Below, piece after piece: positions 1-5,670 of a stretch of 9,203 bases of DNA. The translations under genes were made by a program, and so were the position numbers. This DNA is from Mailhella sp. (GTDB lineage: Bacteria; Desulfobacterota; Desulfovibrionia; Desulfovibrionales; Desulfovibrionaceae), in the NCBI GenBank assembly GCA_017411945.1, contig JAFQPD010000002.1:1-9203 (forward strand), written 5' to 3'. Numbering within the stretch: the first letter of the stretch is position 1; each line of letters begins with the position of its first letter. The notes beneath the pieces are model-generated. The model saw only the letters and a list, made by a program, of their open reading frames with translations. It had not been told where the DNA came from and did no database searches.

Positions 1-113
1 CCGGAAATATGGGAAAGCACCTGGTGGCCGTTTTCCAGCTTCACGAGGAACATGGCATTGGGAAGAGCTTCTTCCACGATGCCGTCGATTTCAATGGCGT
101 CTTCTTTAGACAT
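1..113 (-). CDS. infA: Translation initiation factor IF-1 (5' part, runs off window)
   Basis: This is the first 37 codons of IF-1, read leftwards and cut by the window edge. IF-1 is a small OB-fold protein that binds the 30S A site and assists IF-2 and IF-3 in start-codon selection. The visible N-terminus starts MSKEDAIEIDGIVEEALPNA and continues with a FLVKLENGHQVL stretch and HISG, the classic conserved beginning of the roughly 72-residue bacterial protein. The usual Ala before HISG is Ser here, a minor change. The start is set by GGAGGA placed 3 nt before the ATG (a short spacing) at about 117-122. It is transcribed divergently from the hydrogenase operon and probably has its own promoter just upstream. 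Identification is firm; the C-terminal half cannot be inspected. Confidence 0.95.
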   Translation of the reverse strand, partial: MSKEDAIEIDGIVEEALPNAMFLVKLENGHQVLSHIS

Positions 114-139
114 ATTTCCTCCAAAAAAACTATCCCGGT

Positions 140-168
140 ACAATCCCCGAAAGTGCCGCTTATGTCAA
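140..168 (-). promoter_or_regulatory. Probable sigma-70-type promoter for infA
   Basis: On the minus strand a perfect TTGACA (168-163) is followed by a 17-nt spacer and a weak -10, GATTGT (145-140, 3 of 6 matches). Transcription would start near 133 and give a leader of about 20 nt, just enough for the GGAGGA ribosome-binding site. The perfect -35 and the position support it; the poor -10 lowers confidence. Confidence 0.5.
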
Positions 169-258
169 GGGAAAGCCTCTTTTCCGCCACCTTCCGGCCT
201 ATTTTGCAGCTTTTTTCACATTTAATAACTTTTTTTGCTTTTTTCTCGAAATCAAGGA

Positions 259-276
259 ACTGTTTGATTAAACAGT
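259..276. promoter_or_regulatory. Perfect inverted repeat in the infA-hydC spacer, possible operator
   Basis: ACTGTTT-GATT-AAACAGT is a perfect 7+7 bp dyad with a 4-bp centre. It lies about 55-90 bp upstream of the proposed hydC promoter core and about 90 bp upstream of the infA promoter, so it could bind an activator or repressor of either gene. An overlapping dyad, AATCAA (250-255) with TTGATT (264-269), shares its right part. It does not match the canonical Rex box (TTGTGAA-N4-TTCACAA) as I know it. A run of six T follows at 279-284, so a weak plus-strand terminator is possible, but there is no plus-strand gene upstream in the window for it to end. Confidence 0.4.
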
Positions 277-328
277 CATTTTTTCTGACGATGTATCACC
301 TCTAATTTCCCACCATTTCGATAAAGAT

Positions 329-356
329 TTAATATATCTTTTTATTACAATATGAT
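329..356 (+). promoter_or_regulatory. Candidate promoter of the hydCBA operon with a dyad over the -35
   Basis: TTAATA (329-334, 4 of 6 to TTGACA), a 16-nt spacer and TATGAT (351-356, 5 of 6 to TATAAT) form the best sigma-70-like promoter upstream of hydC. A transcript from here would start near 363 and carry a leader of about 120 nt. AAAGAT (323-328) and ATCTTT (336-341) are inverted repeats that flank the -35 hexamer, as expected of a repressor site. The surroundings are very AT-rich, so chance matches are likely. No other stretch between 357 and 471 gave a better promoter or a convincing riboswitch-like structure. Confidence 0.4.
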
Positions 357-485
357 AGCTGATTGATTCTTTCACTTGCCTAATACAGCCCGATGCATTT
401 TTTTCTCAAAAAAGGCTAGATTTACCCCCTCGAGTGTGCTAGTGATTAAACGCACGTTCTAGGATTGTATCAGGAGGATACCTAC

Positions 486-971
486 ATGTCTTGCAACTGC
501 ACGGGCAAAAATATCGACCTTGCTCCGCTGATGGATATCCTGACCCCTTATAAGCAGAATCCCAAGGGAGCTCTCATCCCCGTTCTGCAGCATGCTCAGG
601 ATGTCTACGGCTACCTTCCTCAGGCTGTTCTCGAAGTCATCGCTTCCGAACTCAATATCCCCGTTGCCGAAGTGTTCGGCGTCGTCACCTTTTACGCTCA
701 GTTCCACCTGACCCCCCGCGGCAAGAACATCATCCGCATCTGTCAGGGCACTGCCTGCCATGTGCGCGGCGCGAAAACCATACTCGAAGCCGTATGCAGC
801 CATCTCGGCGTCAAGGCCGGCGAAACTACGCCCGACCTTACCTTCACCATTGAAACTGTCGCCTGCCTCGGTGCCTGCGGCCTCGCCCCTGTCATGATGA
901 TCAACGAGAATACCCACGGCCGTCTGACTCCCGCCGACATCCCCGGCATCCTCGACAGCTATCTGGACTAA
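486..971 (+). CDS. hydC: NAD-dependent [FeFe] hydrogenase, NuoE-like [2Fe-2S] subunit (HydC/HndA)
   Basis: This 161-residue protein belongs to the 24-kDa (NuoE) family with a thioredoxin-like [2Fe-2S] domain. In HydABC/Hnd hydrogenases the subunit sits beside the flavoprotein and takes part in electron transfer. The four cluster ligands are visible as C86 and C91 (CQGTAC) and C127 and C131 (CLGAC), spacing CX4C...CX3C. Before them is the family's helical region, with GALIPVLQHAQDVYGYLP at 28-45 and VFGVVTFYAQF at 63-73. Length is normal for NuoE/HndA. An upstream in-frame TTG (465) exists, but AGGAGG at 472-477 lies 8 nt before the ATG at 486, which fixes the start. It is the first gene of the operon, and hydB begins 13 nt after its stop. 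Hydrogenase context rather than complex I is shown by hydA downstream. Confidence 0.93.
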   Translation: MSCNCTGKNIDLAPLMDILTPYKQNPKGALIPVLQHAQDVYGYLPQAVLEVIASELNIPVAEVFGVVTFYAQFHLTPRGKNIIRICQGTACHVRGAKTILEAVCSHLGVKAGETTPDLTFTIETVACLGACGLAPVMMINENTHGRLTPADIPGILDSYLD

Positions 972-984
972 AGGAGAGGACGAT

Positions 985-2871
985 ATGTTCGAACTGAAAC
1001 GCCTCACTTCCCCCGCCGCCCTCGCCAAGCTGCAGGCCAAGGCCCAGGAACTCATCAGCCTGCGCCACTACGACCGCAAGCCCAACGAAGCCAAGCATCA
1101 GATCCTCATCTGCGGCGGCACCGGCTGCCAGTCCTCCGGCTGCGGTGCCGTGAAGGATGCCCTGCAGGCCTCCATCGACGCCCACGGCCTTCATGACAAG
1201 GTCGACATCATCGTCACCGGCTGCCACGGCTTCTGCGAAGTCGGCCCGCTGGTCATCTGCTACCCCGGCGGCCTCTTCTACGTCCGCGTGACCCCTAAAG
1301 ACGCCGACGAGATCATCGTCTCCACCATCATCGAAGGCAAGGCCGTCGAACGCCTGCACTTCAAGGATGAGCACGACAACGCCCCCCGCCCCAGCTACCG
1401 CGACGTGCTCTTCTACAACCTGCAGAAGCGTGTGGTCCTGCACAACTGCGGCCGCATCGACCCTGAAAACATCTTCGAATTCATTGCCACCGGCGGCTAT
1501 CAGGGCTTTGCCAAGGCTCTGACCATGGGCCGCCAGGCCACTCTGGACGAAGTGCTCAAGTCCGGCCTCCGCGGCCGCGGCGGCGCCGGCTTCCCCACCG
1601 GCATGAAGTGGAAGTTCATGGCTTCCGAGCCCGCCGAACCCAAGTACATGCTCTGCAACGCCGACGAAGGCGACCCCGGCGCGTTCATGGATCGCTCCAT
1701 CCTCGAAGGCGACCCCAACGCCGTCATCGAAGGCATGCTCATCGGCGCATGGGCCACCGGTGCCACCGAAGGCTATGTGTATGTCCGCGCCGAATATCCT
1801 CTGGCCATCAAGCGTCTCGGCATCGCCCTCGCGCAGGCTGAAGCCCTCGGCCTCATCGGCGACAATATCCTCGGCACCGACTTCTCCTTCCACCTGAAAA
1901 TCAAGCAGGGCGCCGGCGCCTTCGTGTGCGGCGAAGAGACCGCCCTCATGCGCTCCATCGAAGGCAAGCGCGGCATGCCCCGCGTGCGTCCTCCCTTCCC
2001 TGCCAAGCAGGGCCTGTGGGAAAAGCCCACCGTGCTCAACAACGTTGAGACTCTGGCCACCATCGGCCACATCATCAAGGTCGGCGCCGAAGAATACCGC
2101 CAGGACGGCACCGAAAAGTCCCCGGGCACCAAGATCTTCGCCGTCACCGGCAAGGTGAACAACACCGGCCTCGTCGAGATCCCCATGGGCGTCTCCATGC
2201 GCCACATCATCTTCGACATCTGCGGCGGCATCAAGGACAACAAGAAGTTCAAGGCCGTGCAGATCGGCGGCCCCTCCGGCGCCTGCCTGCCCAAGGAACT
2301 GCTCGACAACCCTGTGGACTACGACTCCCTCACCGCAGCTGGCGCCATGATGGGTTCCGGCGGCCTCGTGGTCGTGGACCAGGAAACCTGCATGGTGGAC
2401 CTCGCCCGCTTCTTCCTCACCTTCACGCAGGCCGAATCCTGCGGCAAGTGCACTCCCTGCCGCGAAGGCTCCAAGCGCATGCTCGAGATACTCGAGCGCA
2501 TCTGCGAAGGCAACGGCAAGCAGGGCGACATAGAAGAGCTGGAACGCCTCGCCACTACCATGCGCACCTCTTCCCTCTGCGCTCTCGGCCAGACCGCTCC
2601 CAACCCCGTGCTCTCCACCCTGCGCTTCTTCCGCTCGGAATACGAAGCCCACATCGTGGACAAGCACTGCCCCGCCGGCGCCTGCACCAGCCTGCTCCAG
2701 TACAAGATCGACGCCACCAAGTGCAAGGGCTGTACGCTCTGTGCCCGCAACTGCCCGGTGAACGCCATCATCGGCAAGGTGAAGGAAGCTCACCTGATCG
2801 ACACCAACAAGTGCATCAAGTGCGGTACCTGTATCGACAAGTGTAAGTTCGGCGCTATCAGCCGCGGCTAA
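985..2871 (+). CDS. hydB: NAD-dependent [FeFe] hydrogenase, NuoF-like flavoprotein subunit (HydB/HndC)
   Basis: This 628-residue subunit binds NAD(H) and FMN and is the likely site of flavin-based electron bifurcation. Domains in order: an N-terminal thioredoxin-like [2Fe-2S] domain with C43, C48, C80 and C84 (about 35-125); the NuoF-type FMN/NADH domain with GRGGAGFPTG at 197-206, NADEGDPGAFMDR at 225-237 and GEETALMRSIEG at 316-327; a [4Fe-4S] N3-type site with C486, C489, C492 and C532; and a C-terminal ferredoxin domain with two [4Fe-4S] sets, C580/C583/C586/C590 and C610/C613/C616/C620. The N-terminal domain resembles what Hnd operons also carry as a separate HndB; no separate hndB is present here. 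The start is supported by AGGAG/GAGAGGA at 972-980 just before the ATG. Full length, no damage seen. Alternative names are hndC and NADP-reducing hydrogenase subunit; NAD versus NADP preference cannot be read by eye. Confidence 0.95.
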   Translation: MFELKRLTSPAALAKLQAKAQELISLRHYDRKPNEAKHQILICGGTGCQSSGCGAVKDALQASIDAHGLHDKVDIIVTGCHGFCEVGPLVICYPGGLFYVRVTPKDADEIIVSTIIEGKAVERLHFKDEHDNAPRPSYRDVLFYNLQKRVVLHNCGRIDPENIFEFIATGGYQGFAKALTMGRQATLDEVLKSGLRGRGGAGFPTGMKWKFMASEPAEPKYMLCNADEGDPGAFMDRSILEGDPNAVIEGMLIGAWATGATEGYVYVRAEYPLAIKRLGIALAQAEALGLIGDNILGTDFSFHLKIKQGAGAFVCGEETALMRSIEGKRGMPRVRPPFPAKQGLWEKPTVLNNVETLATIGHIIKVGAEEYRQDGTEKSPGTKIFAVTGKVNNTGLVEIPMGVSMRHIIFDICGGIKDNKKFKAVQIGGPSGACLPKELLDNPVDYDSLTAAGAMMGSGGLVVVDQETCMVDLARFFLTFTQAESCGKCTPCREGSKRMLEILERICEGNGKQGDIEELERLATTMRTSSLCALGQTAPNPVLSTLRFFRSEYEAHIVDKHCPAGACTSLLQYKIDATKCKGCTLCARNCPVNAIIGKVKEAHLIDTNKCIKCGTCIDKCKFGAISRG

Positions 2872-2889
2872 GCCTGAGGAGAAAATCTC

Positions 2890-4635
2890 ATGAGTGATAT
2901 GATTACTCTGACTATAGACGGCCAGAATGTCACCGCTCCCGCCGGCTCCACCATCCTGGAAGCCGCGAAACTGGTCGGCATCGACATCCCCACCCTCTGC
3001 CACCATCCCCTGCTCCGCCCCGAAGGCGCATGCCGCGTGTGCGTGTGCAAGGTGACCGGTGCCCGCGCCTTCCTGCCCGCCTGCATCGCCAAGGCCACCG
3101 ACGGCATGGAAGTGTTCACCCACGACCCCGACGTGCTGGAAGCCCGCAAGAATATCGTCGAGCTCCTGCTGGCCAACCACCCCAAGGACTGCCTCGCCTG
3201 CGCCCGTTCCGGCAACTGCGAGCTGCAGACCGTGGCCAACAACCTCGGCATCCGCAAGGTGCGCTACGAATACAACCGCCCCGAGATGGAACTCGACACC
3301 ACCAACCCCTGCCTCGTGCGCGACCCTGCCAAGTGCATACTCTGCGGCCGCTGCGTGCGCATGTGCGCCGAAGTTCAGGGCACCAGCATCTACTCCTTCG
3401 CCTACCGCGGCCTGAACGCCCGCGTGACCCCGGCCTTCAACATGGGCCTTGGCGAAGTATCCTGCACCTTCTGCGGCCAGTGCCGCAAGGTCTGCCCCAC
3501 CGGCGCCATCACTGTCCGCAGCGACACCCAGAGAGTGTGGGACGCCCTGCGCGACCCCGATAAGATCGTCATGGTCCAGACCGCACCCTCCGTGCGCGTA
3601 GCCATCAGCGAGCCCTTCGGCGGCAAGCCCGGCGACCTCAGCACCGGCCAGATGGTCAGCTCCCTGCGCCGCCTCGGTTTCGACAAGGTGTTCGACACCA
3701 ACTGGGCCGCCGACCTCACTATCATGGAAGAAGGAACCGAGCTCATCGGCCGAGTGACCAAGGGCGGCAAGCTGCCCATGATCACCAGCTGCTCTCCCGG
3801 CTGGATCAACTTCGTGGAACTGAACTACCCCGACCTGCTGGACAACCTCTCCACCGCGAAGTCCCCGCAGTCCATGTTCGGAGCCATGCTGAAGACCTAC
3901 TACGCCAAGAAGCAGGGCATCGACCCCTCCAAGATCGTATCCGTGTCCATTATGCCCTGCACGGCCAAGAAGTTCGAAGCCTTCCGCCGCGAGCTCTCGG
4001 CCAGCGGCTATGCCGACACCGACATAGTGCTCACCACCACCGAACTCGCCCAGATGATCAAGGAAGCCAACATCGACTTCCTCGGCCTGCCTGAAGAACA
4101 GTTCGATCCCATCATGGGCGAAGGCTCCGGCGCCGGCACTATCTTCGGCGCCACCGGCGGCGTTATGGAAGCGGCTGTGCGTACTGCCTACAAGGTCATC
4201 GTGGGTGAAGAGATGGAGCCCATCGAACTCGAAGCCGTACGCGGTCTCGAAGGCATCAAGGAAGCCTCTGTGGACTTCGGCGGCAAGGTGACTCTCAACG
4301 TTGCCATAGCCCACGGCCTCGCCAACGCCCGCAAGGTTTGCGAACTCATCCGCGCCGGCAACCCCCACAACTGGCACTTCATCGAGATCATGGCCTGCCC
4401 CGGCGGCTGCATCAACGGCGGCGGCCAGCCTGTCACCATGGATGCCGAGGCTCCCCGCCTGCGCGCCGAAGCCCTGTACCGCGACGATCAGGGCCTGCCC
4501 GTCCGCAGAAGCCACGAAAACGCCGAAGTCATGGCCCTGTACCGCGACTTCCTCGGCGAACCCAACAGCCACAAGGCTCACGAGCTCCTGCATACGCACT
4601 ACTACCGCCAGTCCCGCATCTGCAAAAGCAAGTAA
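2890..4635 (+). CDS. hydA: [FeFe] hydrogenase catalytic subunit (HydA/HndD)
   Basis: This 581-residue catalytic subunit reduces protons to H2, or the reverse, at the H-cluster. The N-terminal relay contains a plant-type [2Fe-2S] site (C37, C48, C51, C65), a His-ligated [4Fe-4S] site HPKDCLACARSGNC (H97, C101, C104, C110), and two [4Fe-4S] sets (C149/C152/C155/C159 and C192/C195/C198/C202). This is the M3-type domain order. The H-cluster domain has ADLTIMEEGTE at 274-284, L1 as TSCSPGW (299-305), L2 as MPCTAKKFE (C357) and L3 as MACPGGCINGGGQP (C503, C507). The C-terminus (about 525-575, SHENAEVMALY and HELLHTHY) is the small-subunit domain fused on. L1 has Ser302 where the common form is TSCCPxW (see findings). 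The start ATG follows GAGGAG at 2876-2881 with 8-nt spacing and lies 18 nt after hydB. No Tat signal is seen, so the enzyme is cytoplasmic. With HydB and HydC it forms an NAD(H)-linked, probably ferredoxin-dependent bifurcating hydrogenase; dependence on ferredoxin is inferred. Confidence 0.96.
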   Translation: MSDMITLTIDGQNVTAPAGSTILEAAKLVGIDIPTLCHHPLLRPEGACRVCVCKVTGARAFLPACIAKATDGMEVFTHDPDVLEARKNIVELLLANHPKDCLACARSGNCELQTVANNLGIRKVRYEYNRPEMELDTTNPCLVRDPAKCILCGRCVRMCAEVQGTSIYSFAYRGLNARVTPAFNMGLGEVSCTFCGQCRKVCPTGAITVRSDTQRVWDALRDPDKIVMVQTAPSVRVAISEPFGGKPGDLSTGQMVSSLRRLGFDKVFDTNWAADLTIMEEGTELIGRVTKGGKLPMITSCSPGWINFVELNYPDLLDNLSTAKSPQSMFGAMLKTYYAKKQGIDPSKIVSVSIMPCTAKKFEAFRRELSASGYADTDIVLTTTELAQMIKEANIDFLGLPEEQFDPIMGEGSGAGTIFGATGGVMEAAVRTAYKVIVGEEMEPIELEAVRGLEGIKEASVDFGGKVTLNVAIAHGLANARKVCELIRAGNPHNWHFIEIMACPGGCINGGGQPVTMDAEAPRLRAEALYRDDQGLPVRRSHENAEVMALYRDFLGEPNSHKAHELLHTHYYRQSRICKSK

Positions 4636-4658
4636 GCCCTGGCATGTGACCGCATGAC

Positions 4659-4690
4659 AAAGGGGAGGTTTCGGCCTCCCCTTTCTGCTT
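4659..4690 (+). terminator. Rho-independent terminator of hydCBA
   Basis: AAAGGGGAGG (4659-4668) pairs with CCTCCCCTTT (4675-4684) around a TTTCGG loop, 24 nt after the hydA stop. The following T-rich stretch (CTGCTT) is modest, but the ten-pair GC-rich stem and position make it the operon end. Confidence 0.8.
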
Positions 4691-4769
4691 AGTCCGCTTT
4701 GATTTTTTCCGTGCCCCATTCCCTTTAACGGCAGAAGCCTCATATCTGGAAAAAGGCAAAGAGGCCCCT

Positions 4770-4799
4770 TTGTTTTTAGGAGCTCTTGCGAAATATGAC
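4770..4799 (+). promoter_or_regulatory. Weak candidate promoter for the 131-residue gene
   Basis: TTGTTT (4770-4775) and TATGAC (4794-4799) with an 18-nt spacer form the best sigma-70-like pair between the hydA terminator and the next gene. Matches are only 3 of 6 and 4 of 6. A short imperfect palindrome, CAAAGAGGCCCCTTTG (4757-4772), followed by five T overlaps the -35 and could be a weak extra terminator or an operator. Confidence 0.25.
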
Positions 4800-4850
4800 T
4801 CTTTCTTTTCTGCCAAAGCGCAGCCCCCACAGCTGCCAACGGAGGACGCC

Positions 4851-5246
4851 ATGTCTGACATCCGCTACATTTCCGAACTTTTCAGCATACAGCCGCCAAA
4901 CTGGGGCCTGCGCGGCGACCCCTGGCTCTGGCAGGACATGAAGCAGGCCTTCGCCGCAACGCCCTTCCCTCACAGCTCCTCTGAACTCGTCGCCGACATA
5001 CACCGCATCTTTCAGGAAAAGACCGGCACGGAACTCACAAACTCCGCACGCCCCTATGTGGAAGCCTACGCCAAGGGCGGCATGTCTTCCGGCATGGTCT
5101 CCGGAAAGTGGTGGCTCAATATAGCCGTTCCTATCCTCGTCAGCCTGCGCGAAATAGCCGAAACCAACGAAGAAGAATTCAATAGCATCCTCAAAGACGG
5201 CACTTCGAATTTCGCCTTCCGCTCCCATGAGTGCAAGCCTGCCTGA
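4851..5246 (+). CDS. Conserved-looking hypothetical protein, WGLRGDP motif
   Basis: I do not recognise a named function. The product is a 131-residue soluble protein with no signal peptide and no membrane span. It has an aromatic N-terminal part with NWGLRGDPWLWQDM (17-30), a polar middle, AYAKGGMSSGMVSGKWW (72-88) and an acidic C-terminal tail. The WGLRGDP and GGMSSGM blocks look like the conserved ends of small hypothetical proteins I recall from other gut anaerobes, but I cannot name a domain. An in-frame extension reaches back to a TTG at 4770, yet GGAGG at 4841-4845, 5 nt before the ATG, supports the start used here. It is a monocistronic unit: it lies about 160 nt after the hydA terminator and 7 nt before its own A-tract/hairpin terminator. 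Codon use matches its neighbours, so recent transfer is not suggested. The gene call is good; the role is unknown. Confidence 0.85.
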   Translation: MSDIRYISELFSIQPPNWGLRGDPWLWQDMKQAFAATPFPHSSSELVADIHRIFQEKTGTELTNSARPYVEAYAKGGMSSGMVSGKWWLNIAVPILVSLREIAETNEEEFNSILKDGTSNFAFRSHECKPA

Positions 5247-5253
5247 TTTCCTC

Positions 5254-5298
5254 AAAAAAAGTGCCGCTGTCTGTTCCCAGACGGCGGCTTCTTTTTTT
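5254..5298 (+). terminator. Strong terminator of the 131-residue gene
   Basis: An A7 tract (5254-5260), GCCGCTGTCTG (5263-5273), a TTCC loop, CAGACGGCGGC (5278-5288) and T7 (5292-5298) form an 11-pair stem with one G-U pair, extended by A-T pairs. The flanking A and T tracts would let it work in both directions, though the minus-strand neighbour has its own terminator at 5311-5339. Confidence 0.9.
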
Positions 5299-5310
5299 GA
5301 CAGGGCTCAA

Positions 5311-5339
5311 AAGAAAAACGCCCTTCCAAGGGAAGGGCG
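5311..5339 (-). terminator. Terminator of the 46-residue membrane protein gene
   Basis: On the minus strand CGCCCTTCC (5339-5331), a CTT loop and GGAAGGGCG (5327-5319) are followed by TTTTTCTT (5318-5311). This perfect nine-pair stem plus U-tract begins 12 nt after the small gene's stop codon, which supports that gene being transcribed. Confidence 0.88.
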
Positions 5340-5350
5340 CTTCTCGCGAA

Positions 5351-5491
5351 TCAATGATGGACGTGTTCGCCGCGCTTCACGCGGTAGATGATGGCGCTGA
5401 TCATAACGGCGAAATACACGAAAATGCAGCCCACGCCCACGAAACCCTGAGCGGTAGAATGCATCGCACTGCTGATGAGTTCTTCAACCAT
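5351..5491 (-). CDS. Small single-span membrane protein (46 aa), function unknown
   Basis: The product is 46 residues. After a short N-terminal segment (MVEELISSAMHSTAQ) comes one hydrophobic span of about 20 residues (about 16-36, GFVGVGCIFVYFAVMISAII). A basic stretch, YRVKR, and a His-rich end, GEHVHH, follow. By the positive-inside rule the C-terminus is probably cytoplasmic. The chosen ATG (5491) has AGGAG 7 nt upstream on the minus strand. A longer reading from 5542 would add 17 residues but lacks a good ribosome-binding site. A TTGACT (5576-5571) lies upstream as a possible -35, without a clear -10. The gene ends in its own terminator, so it is a real stand-alone gene rather than a shadow. 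The layout faintly recalls small accessory subunits of membrane complexes or the gamma subunits of sodium-pump decarboxylases (OadG), but I see no decisive motif. No partner gene is adjacent. Confidence 0.72.
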   Translation of the reverse strand: MVEELISSAMHSTAQGFVGVGCIFVYFAVMISAIIYRVKRGEHVHH

Positions 5492-5615
5492 GGTATTGCT
5501 CCTGATGTTGGCCCGTTCAGGCCTGACGCCTGCTGGAATCATTTAGCACACTCTCTTAACATCGCCAGAAAGTCAAGGAGGGGGTGAAGAACGTTCGCCG
5601 CCTCACATGCACATT

Positions 5616-5644
5616 TTGCTTTTCGTTCTGGCCTCGGCTATGAT
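5616..5644 (+). promoter_or_regulatory. Sigma-70-type promoter of rlmD
   Basis: TTGCTT (5616-5621, 4 of 6) and TATGAT (5639-5644, 5 of 6) are separated by exactly 17 nt. The start would fall near 5651, leaving a leader of about 20 nt that holds GGAG (5660-5663). Confidence 0.65.
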
Positions 5645-5670
5645 AGCTCATCCCAGCATGGAGTACTGAT

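Noticed and set aside
9..305. A 98-codon plus-strand frame across the infA start and the spacer
   Set aside because: It runs antisense through the clear IF-1 N-terminus and then through AT-rich promoter DNA, with no ribosome-binding site.
387..417. Possible leader hairpin upstream of hydC (AGCC...T7-CTC-A6...GGCT)
   Set aside because: The core is only A-T pairs and needs an eight-base one-sided bulge to reach the GC pairs. It is not a convincing riboswitch or attenuator, and no leader peptide is evident.
4757..4777. Imperfect palindrome CAAAGAGGCCCCTTTG followed by T5 as a second hydA terminator
   Set aside because: The stem is five pairs plus a mismatch, it lies about 120 nt after a much better terminator, and it overlaps a candidate -35. 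It is kept only as a note on that promoter.
901..4839. A 1312-codon open frame on the minus strand antisense to the hydrogenase operon
   Set aside because: It is aligned codon-for-codon with hydB and hydA and is explained by their lack of TTA, CTA and TCA codons. Its translation is rich in Gly, Ala, His and Asp with no recognisable domain, and no ribosome-binding site was found.
5517..5532. Palindrome TCAGGCCTGA and small CAGGC/GCCTG hairpin upstream of the 46-residue gene
   Set aside because: Short GC-rich dyads of this size are common by chance here, and no promoter is well placed against it.
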